NCBI GenBank assembly: GCA_022360235.1
Contig: JAKSDE010000164.1
Coordinates: forward strand, 1 to 7,769
Reading direction: 5' to 3'
DNA length: 7,769 nucleotides
Source: Cytophagales bacterium
GTDB lineage: Bacteria; Bacteroidota; Bacteroidia; Cytophagales; Amoebophilaceae
Shown: positions 1-4,510 of the stretch, one piece after another
Position numbering within the stretch: position 1 is the first letter of the stretch
How the letters are laid out: every line of letters begins with the position of its first letter
Notes under the pieces: model-generated
Told to the model about the DNA's origin: nothing
Database searches by the model: none
Seen by the model: the letters and a program-made list of their open reading frames with translations, nothing else
Translations under genes and position numbers: made by a program

Positions 1-1055
1 GCATTAGCTAAGATATCAGGTACTACTGTAATACCTTTTTCATTGATAATGCTATCTGCCTTTGCAGAGGTAGGTCCATTAGCACCTTCTACAATAAGTT
101 TTGCTTGTATTTGATACGCATTATCTACCGTAATAACATCTTCTGCTGCAGCTGGTATAAGTACATCCACCTTAAGTGTAAGAAGATCTTCTTTAGGAAT
201 CTTTTCCGTTTTTGGCAGTTCTTCAAGACTATGATTATGCGTTGCTCTATAGGCTACTGCTTTCTTTATATCGACCCCTTTCTTATTGAAGTAAGCTCCT
301 GAGAGATCACTGATAGCAACAACTTTACTTCCTCTTTCTTCTAAGAGTTGTGCTGCATGTGACCCTACATTTCCGAATCCTTGTACAGCTATCTTGGCAT
401 TATAGGGATTAATCTTTAACTTTTCCATGGCTGCTAAGACAGAGACCATTACACCTCTTCCTGTTGCTTCCGTTCTGCCGAGCGAACCCCCTAATACGAG
501 TGGCTTTCCTGTGACAACAGCATTTTCGGTTACACCATGCGCTCTAGAGTATTCGTCCATTAGCCAAGCCATTTCTCTTGGCCCGGTGCCCATATCTGGT
601 GCAGGAATGTCTCTATCAGGCCCGAATATGTCAATCATGGAAAGTGTATAAGCTCTTGTAAGTCGTTCAACTTCTCCGCTCGACATTTGTCTTGGATTGC
701 ATTTAATCCCTCCCTTTGCTCCCCCATAAGGTATATCAACCACTGCGCATTTCCAAGTCATCCAAGCAGCGAGGGCCTTTACTTCATCAAGGTTGACATT
801 AATATCATATCTTACACCACCTTTTGAAGGACCTAATATGTTGGAGTGAATAACACGATAGCCTTCAAAAACCTGTATATTACCGTCATCCATAGTAATG
901 GGTAGAGAAGTAATCACTTGTTTGTAAGGATTCTTAAGTACGTTATATACTTTTTCGTTCAACCCAAGGATCTCTGAGGCAACCTGAAACCTCAACATCA
1001 TGGATTCAAAAGGATTTTCTTTGTCCTTGATAGGAGCAGGTTCAATATAACCCAT
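1..1055 (-). CDS. gdhA: Glu/Leu/Phe/Val-family dehydrogenase, probably NAD-specific glutamate dehydrogenase (C-terminus cut by window edge)
   Basis: Catalyses reversible oxidative deamination of glutamate to 2-oxoglutarate and ammonia in the cytoplasm, linking amino-acid use to the TCA cycle. The reverse strand reads open for 351 codons from ATG 1055-1053 to the window edge. The N-terminal dimerisation/substrate domain has GPSKGGVRY (about 74-83) and PYGGAKGG (about 109-116). Lys78, Lys102 and Lys114 have the spacing of the three conserved substrate/catalytic lysines, and Asp154 in PAPDMGTG fits the catalytic aspartate 40 residues after the last lysine. The Rossmann domain starts with VQGFGNVG (224-231), and Asp250 at the end of the second strand favours NAD over NADP. 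The family is usually about 420 residues, so about 70 are missing at VPDILANA. No Shine-Dalgarno is visible before the start. It lies 122 bases after cdsA on the same strand, so it is probably transcribed separately. Leucine or phenylalanine dehydrogenase is less likely given the motif set and length. Confidence 0.9.
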   Translation of the reverse strand, partial: MGYIEPAPIKDKENPFESMMLRFQVASEILGLNEKVYNVLKNPYKQVITSLPITMDDGNIQVFEGYRVIHSNILGPSKGGVRYDINVNLDEVKALAAWMTWKCAVVDIPYGGAKGGIKCNPRQMSSGEVERLTRAYTLSMIDIFGPDRDIPAPDMGTGPREMAWLMDEYSRAHGVTENAVVTGKPLVLGGSLGRTEATGRGVMVSVLAAMEKLKINPYNAKIAVQGFGNVGSHAAQLLEERGSKVVAISDLSGAYFNKKGVDIKKAVAYRATHNHSLEELPKTEKIPKEDLLTLKVDVLIPAAAEDVITVDNAYQIQAKLIVEGANGPTSAKADSIINEKGITVVPDILAN

Positions 1056-1177
1056 AAGCAAGACTTTTAGTTTTTTATACTTGAAATTAATGCTTTAAGT
1101 GGTGTGCAATATTATTGTTTTTTTTTAAAATTCTGAATACCACAGAAAAGTTATAATGTTTTGCTCGTATTTCAGTT

Positions 1178-2011
1178 TTAGAAAAACAGCTTTATTAAAG
1201 CTAAAATGAAAGGAATAGCTATCAAGAAGCTATCAAATCGATCTAAAACTCCTCCATGTCCAGGAATCGAATTACCTGAATCTTTGATTGTTATACTTCG
1301 CTTGAAGAGTGATTCTACGAGATCTCCATAGGTTCCTGCAACAACCATTATCATTGCGATAGCCATCCATTCCCCTCTATCCAAAATTTTAAAGTAGTAA
1401 GATATACCATAACTTACAACTAAAGCAGTCACTCCTCCCCCTATACTACCTTCCCAAGACTTTTTAGGAGATACGTGTTCAAAGAGTTTTGTCTTACCTA
1501 CGCTTAATCCAACAAAGTAAGCACCTGTATCATTCGCCCATAAGATTAGCAAAAAGCCTATAACAAGCTCGTAGCTATAAAAGCCTTTTGAAAAAGCGAT
1601 CAAGTGGAGCATAGCAAAGGGTAAACCTATGTAAATGATGCCTAAAAAAGTAGAAGCGATGCTAGTAAAAGGTTGGGGCTCGTTCTTTTTGTAAAGCTTA
1701 ATAAGGTAGGTACAAGCTATGGTGAGCGGTAAGGTATAGAGGTATTTTACAGGGATCAACTCTTTCTCACTCATGAATACTAGGGAGTAAATTAATAGGC
1801 CATTAAAGGTTCCCCATCCTTTCAGTGGCATTACACCAGCTAGCGCAGCAAGCCTGTAGAATTCAAGCATAGACAACATAGCTATAATGAAAAAGACTAT
1901 AAAATAGCTCCATTCATTCCAATAGATGGCAGTGATAACAATAGGCCCTGTGACTAATGCAGAAATAATTCTTTGCTTCAAATTACTGTATCTATTCAAA
2001 ATGGAGGTCAT
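1178..2011 (-). CDS. cdsA: phosphatidate cytidylyltransferase (CDP-diglyceride synthase)
   Basis: Integral inner-membrane enzyme converting phosphatidate and CTP to CDP-diacylglycerol and pyrophosphate, the branch point for phosphatidylethanolamine and phosphatidylglycerol. The 277-residue protein has the usual family length and is mostly hydrophobic, with clear membrane stretches around residues 13-31, 34-55, 90-104, 118-140, 147-166, 190-206, 216-230 and 260-276. The CDS signature is complete: SLFKRSITIKD (234-244) followed by PGHGGVLDRFD (250-260), and the cytoplasmic SPKKSWEGSIGG motif lies at 181-192. All catalytic acidic residues of the signature are present, so it should be functional. 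Its ATG lies inside the end of the upstream DUF2007 gene (20-base overlap), with no Shine-Dalgarno visible, which suggests translational coupling. Confidence 0.95.
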   Translation of the reverse strand: MTSILNRYSNLKQRIISALVTGPIVITAIYWNEWSYFIVFFIIAMLSMLEFYRLAALAGVMPLKGWGTFNGLLIYSLVFMSEKELIPVKYLYTLPLTIACTYLIKLYKKNEPQPFTSIASTFLGIIYIGLPFAMLHLIAFSKGFYSYELVIGFLLILWANDTGAYFVGLSVGKTKLFEHVSPKKSWEGSIGGGVTALVVSYGISYYFKILDRGEWMAIAMIMVVAGTYGDLVESLFKRSITIKDSGNSIPGHGGVLDRFDSFLIAIPFILALIKLFF

Positions 2012-2198
2012 TTCTAATAATTTTAGTAGCCTTTAAAACATCTTTCGAAGCAACATATACTTCAAGTAGACCAATATGGTAAGCAGTGTCTCGTTTATTG
2101 ACTATTACAGCGTTAATATTATGTTCGCCTAGGAGGGCCTTCACTATTTCAACCCTATACGCTTGTTCACTTGAAAAAACGCTTTCCCAACTTGACAT
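1992..2198 (-). CDS. DUF2007-family small protein (putative signal-transducing protein)
   Basis: A 68-residue soluble protein. It begins SSWESVFSSEQAYRVEIVKA and continues with LLGEHNINAVIVNKRD, then YHIGLLEVYVASKDVLKA. This is the layout of the DUF2007 family: a helix that scans 'xxYrAelvkalLe..gI.avvln..d', a beta hairpin, then a final helix 'A..ii'. The family has a small ferredoxin-like fold with no known enzymatic role. The start at 2198 is forced, because the codon directly before it in frame is TGA and no earlier start exists. An AAGGA lies 3 bases before the ATG (revcomp of 2202-2206), one of the few Shine-Dalgarno-like sites in the window. DUF2007 genes are, as far as I recall, common neighbours of cdsA in Bacteroidota. 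Here the two overlap by 20 bases and form an operon. Confidence 0.8.
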   Translation of the reverse strand: MSSWESVFSSEQAYRVEIVKALLGEHNINAVIVNKRDTAYHIGLLEVYVASKDVLKATKIIRNDLHFE

Positions 2199-2294
2199 TC
2201 ATCCTTCGTTTAATCTCTATGAGCGGTAAAAGATCGTGTTCTTCCTTGCAAGATTTTTCTCATAGACAAAGTTTCTTACATTGTGCGTATATTT

Positions 2295-2313
2295 TTAGTT
2301 CGTGATCAACTAA
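2295..2313. promoter_or_regulatory. 19-base dyad TTAGTT-N7-AACTAA in the divergent spacer
   Basis: The arms 2295-2300 and 2308-2313 are perfect 6-base inverted repeats around CGTGATC. The dyad sits between the minus-strand DUF2007-cdsA operon and the plus-strand merR gene. MerR-family operators are typically 19-20-base dyads, so autoregulation by the adjacent MerR protein is possible, but this is only inference from position and size. A short T-run follows (2315-2319), so a weak hairpin is an alternative reading. The rest of the 199-base spacer (2199-2397) is AT-rich, with no convincing TTTG/TAnnTTTG Bacteroidota promoter pair on either strand. Confidence 0.25.
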
Positions 2314-2397
2314 CTTTTTCATTCTATACACTACCTGTCACTGAAATTTTTGCCTAGCGCTAAAGAAAAACTGGTAGTATAACTTAAAAAATCAAAC

Positions 2398-2745
2398 TTG
2401 CCTAATGAAGAAGAAAATATTGAAAAAAAATATTATTCTATTGGTGAAGTAGCTAAAATGCTTCATGTATCTACTTCTTTAATACGATTTTGGGAAAATA
2501 CATTTAAGTCACTCAAGCCTAAAAAAAACAAAAAAGGAGTGAGAAGATACACAAAAGCAGATATAAATCACTTTAGATTAATTTATCATCTTGTTAAAGA
2601 GCAAGGTTATACACTTCAAGGGGCTAACCAAGTATTGCAGAACAATAAGCACACACTTAAAGGCAGTCATGTCTTCGTAGAAGCCCTCAAAAATATCAAA
2701 ACTCTACTGATAACGCTAAGAGATCAGCTGGGTAAAAATGAATAG
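2398..2745 (+). CDS. MerR-family transcriptional regulator, short Bacteroidota type
   Basis: A DNA-binding regulator of 115 residues. The winged helix-turn-helix starts at YYSIGEVAKMLHVSTSLIRF (residues 12-31), continues with WENTF and KPKKNKKGVRRYTKADI (wing), then a helical part with LVKEQGYTLQGA and the C-terminal helix LKNIKTLLITLRDQL. There is no long effector-binding domain or metal-binding cysteine pair, so the ligand is unknown. Proteins of this size and sequence type ending near 'ELKKEL' are, as far as I recall, common in Bacteroidota. The only start in frame is TTG at 2398, since an in-frame TAA lies at 2380-2382 and no ATG occurs before the domain. No Shine-Dalgarno is visible. It is followed by dprA on the same strand. 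The frame remains open for 46 codons after the TAG stop (see the separate entry). Confidence 0.85.
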   Translation: MPNEEENIEKKYYSIGEVAKMLHVSTSLIRFWENTFKSLKPKKNKKGVRRYTKADINHFRLIYHLVKEQGYTLQGANQVLQNNKHTLKGSHVFVEALKNIKTLLITLRDQLGKNE

Positions 2746-3061
2746 ATCACTCCTGAACCTGCGGCAAACAAAGATACCCAACTTCAAATGGAATTAATTA
2801 TTTTTGAACACTTGAAAAAACTAATAAATATGATTAATATTGAGGAGAATAAGCTTGTAAAATATCTCCTAACTTCAAACAAATGAATGCACAAGAAAAA
2901 CTCTATCAATTAGCCCTCAACATGATTAAAGGCGTAGGATGTATGCTTTTCAAACAACTAATTTGTCAGTTTGGATCGGCACAAGAAATCTTCAGAAGCT
3001 CCCAAAGAAAGCTTACCAAAATACCGGGGGTGGGTGTCCAAATAGCTAATGAAATTTTAAA
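2721..3061 (+). repeat. Direct repeat copy 1: merR tail, spacer and dprA 5' end
   Basis: This 341-base stretch recurs at 7430-7769 as 340 bases. By eye there are about 9 substitutions and one single-base deletion, mostly in the spacer. Within the 179 shared coding bases of dprA only two differ (GCA/ACA, Ala3 to Thr, and a silent TGT/TGC). Homology begins abruptly at AGATCAGCTGGG: the bases just to the left are unrelated in the two places (merR coding here, IS scar there). The right end is set by the window, so the true repeat is probably longer. Confidence 0.95.
2746..2886 (+). other. Open frame continuing merR past its TAG stop, ending in an ATGA overlap with dprA
   Basis: Reading on in the merR frame after TAG 2743-2745 gives 46 sense codons. 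They begin ITPEPAANKDTQLQMELIIF and end VKYLLTSNK, and the TGA at 2884-2886 overlaps the dprA ATG (2883-2885). An internal ATG at 2788 could also start a 32-residue peptide. Such a long open stretch in this AT-rich DNA, finishing exactly at the dprA start, suggests an older, longer merR coupled to dprA that was cut by a nonsense change. However, known short MerR proteins of this type end near the TAG, so chance is possible. In repeat copy 2 the frame is destroyed by TAA at 7464-7466 and by a base deletion. Confidence 0.3.
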
Positions 3062-3991
3062 AAAAGACACTCTCAAGGCTGCTGAAGCAACACTACTAAA
3101 ACATGAGAAAGAGAATGTGGCAATTATTTCCTATAAAGATGACACTTACCCACAACGTCTTCAACAGCTTAATGATGCACCCCCCCTGCTATATGTTAAG
3201 GGTAAAGCCAATCTCAATACACCTAAAGTTATTAGCGTTGTAGGTACTAGAAAAGCTACCCAGTAAAGGTAGTGGAAGAACTTATAGAAGAATTAGCTAC
3301 TTACAACGTGCTCATTGTAAGTGGGTTAGCCTATGGAATCGATATTCATGCCCACAGAGCTGCATTAAAAAATAATTTACCCACTTTAGCTGTTGTAGCA
3401 GGAGGGGTAGATGTATTATATCCTTCAACGCATACAAGAACCGCATTAGCAATGGTGAACCAGGGTGGGTTAGTGAGTGAATACAAGCTTCAAACGCAGC
3501 CAGAAGCCCATCAATTCTCAGCGAGAAATAGAATAATTGCAGGGCTGTCCGATGCTACCATTGTGATAGAGGCAGGGCAGAAGAGTGGTGCGTTAATTAC
3601 CGCAAATTTTGCTAATGACTACAACAGAGAGGTTTTTGCTGTGCCAGGCAGCCTTCATCAAACCTATTCAGCAGGCTGCAACTATCTAATTAAAACCCAT
3701 CAAGCCAATATCTTAACCAGTGCTGCTGATATAGCTTACATGATGAATTGGCATGCAGAAGACACGATGAGCAGCGCTAAAAAAACTTTAGTAGATCAAT
3801 TTCCCGAACTTAACCCAGAAGAAAAAGTTGCTATTCAGACCCTCGAAACCCTTCAAAAAGAAGTAGCTATCGAGGAGCTAAGCTGTAAAACACAAATCCC
3901 CCTTAACCACCTAGCCGCTATGCTAATGCGACTAGAGCTCAAGGGAGTCGTAAAATTTTTACCCGGTAATAAGTTTAAAGTTGCGGCGTAG
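2883..3991 (+). pseudogene. dprA: DNA-processing protein DprA/Smf, frameshifted copy
   Basis: DprA binds single-stranded DNA and loads RecA during uptake of DNA. The N-terminal part (2883-3266, 127 codons) has the helix-hairpin-helix region (GVGCMLFKQL and KIPGVGVQIANEI) and the start of the Rossmann domain, ending SVVGTRKATQ then TAA. The remainder continues in another frame from about 3266: KVVEELIEELA, VSGLAYGIDIHAHRAAL, GGVDVLYPSTHTRTA, ARNRIIAGLSDATIVIEA, SGALITANFA, VFAVPGS, then a C-terminal winged-helix domain ending at LPGNKFKVAA. Functional proteins read T-x-Y-G-K here. Restoring four bases (as in TAC GGA) between CAG-TA and AAGG would rejoin both frames, so a 4-base deletion is the simplest cause. 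No other lesion is visible, so the inactivation looks recent. The distal part has a GTG at 3272, but without the N-terminal half it would lack part of the DNA-binding Rossmann core. A second copy begins at 7591. Confidence 0.9.
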
Positions 3992-4009
3992 TTGACCATG
4001 AAAAGAATA

Positions 4010-4285
4010 CTAGCGTTTTACGGTGTATAGAGGCATGCTAATACCGTTATAAGCAACGCTATCTTGTGCTTCAAGCTGACCATCGCTCGCCAAAAGCACG
4101 CCTGCTACATGCGGAGCAGCCATGGAGGTGCCGCCCTGTACCTTGTAATACCCTTCAGGAGTGGGAGTATGCCAAGTAGAGCGAATGTCAACTCCTGGAG
4201 CAGCACAGCAAGACCTTCTATAATTAGAACTATTTATTATTCGATCGTTACTATCTAATGCTGCAACGACATATACATTTTCTAC
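4010..4285 (-). pseudogene. C-terminal remnant of a subtilisin-like serine protease (peptidase S8)
   Basis: The reverse strand reads 91 codons from 4285 to TAG 4012-4010. They include VYVVAALDSNDRI, CCAAPGVDIRSTW and the catalytic-serine motif GGTSMAAPHVAGVLLAS, with a plausible natural C-terminus ending MPLYTVKR. This is the typical order of the last third of an S8 domain: the strand before the AAPGVxI loop, then GTSMAxPHVAG. The Asp and His parts of the catalytic triad are absent. Upstream the frame hits TAA at 4288-4286, so the fragment cannot be functional. Its 3' end faces the dprA pseudogene with an 18-base gap, so the two converge. It overlaps a plus-strand open frame (4064-4258) that has no features of its own. 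Confidence 0.75.
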
Positions 4286-4461
4286 TTATGCATTTTCTAC
4301 TATGCATTTGCAAAGTTAAAAATTACACTTATCTTACATCTATGGAAATTAGCACTATTTACTATTCGATCGTTACTATCTAATGCTGAAACGAAATATA
4401 TATTTTCTACTATTATTTTGTAAAATTAAAAATTAATACTTAACTTACAACTATAGAAAAT
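4221..4461. repeat. Two tandem degenerate copies of a 110-125-base unit
   Basis: Unit 1 spans about 4221-4345 and unit 2 about 4346-4461. Over the first 60 bases (from 4226 and 4351) about 55 positions match, including the shared core CGATCGTTACTATCTAATGC. Unit 1 is 15 bases longer because TTATGCATTTTCTAC is itself duplicated (CATTTTCTAC at 4276 and again at 4291). The left part of each unit encodes, on the minus strand, the same piece of subtilase. The right part is a leader-like sequence also found just before the ANK start. The region 4286-4501 is otherwise AT-rich (about 25% GC by hand count over 4321-4420) and holds no gene. Confidence 0.8.
4303..4425 (-). pseudogene. Second copy of a subtilase fragment in tandem unit 2
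   Basis: Between TAA 4428-4426 and TAG 4302-4300 the reverse strand is open for 41 codons and reads IVENIYFVSALDSNDRIVNS, then ANFHRCK. This parallels VENVYVVAALDSNDRIINS-SNYRRSC of the neighbouring remnant, so the same protease segment is present twice, in a different frame. Only about 4340-4410 is recognisable. It is non-functional and is the mark of a tandem duplication at the edge of the protease remnant. Confidence 0.55.
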
Positions 4462-4510
4462 GAATTTACGAAATTAAAAATCAACGCTTAGCTTACTAAC
4501 TATGAAAACA
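4311..4510 (+). repeat. Three degenerate copies of the ANK-gene leader
   Basis: Copies lie at 4311-4350, 4421-4461 and 4470-4510. Each has the pattern AA(A/G)TTAAAAAT, then a variable ACTTA/GCTTA, CTTAC, and CTATGGAAA, CTATAGAAA or CTATGAAAA. The third copy contains the real ANK start codon (CTATGAAAAC at 4500-4509). The first two are therefore decayed duplicates of the 5' flank, including the start region. The sequences before the first two copies (TATGCATTTG 4301-4310 and TATTATTTTG 4411-4420) each come within one base of the Bacteroidota -7 consensus TAnnTTTG, but no convincing -33 element is seen, so promoter function is unproven. Confidence 0.6.

Noticed and set aside
105..651. Plus-strand open frames at 105-302 and 427-651
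   Set aside because: Antisense to the glutamate dehydrogenase gene, whose reading frame and catalytic motifs are unambiguous.
2843..2870. Inverted repeat AGGAGA ... TCTCCT before dprA, a possible Shine-Dalgarno-sequestering hairpin
   Set aside because: Only six base pairs with a 16-base loop, and one arm is mutated (TCCCCT) in copy 2, so there is no sign of conservation.
3264..3275. Programmed ribosomal frameshift joining the two parts of dprA
   Set aside because: There is no slippery heptamer, the expected Tyr-Gly codons are physically missing, and dprA is not known to use recoding. A deletion is simpler.
4011..4061. Inverted repeat TAGCGTT ... AACGCTA as a terminator between convergent dprA and protease remnants
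   Set aside because: The loop is far too long, there is no T-run, and the arms lie in the coding part of the protease remnant.
4064..4258. Plus-strand open frame of 64 codons
   Set aside because: It lies over the subtilase remnant, whose motifs are on the opposite strand, and shows no features of its own.
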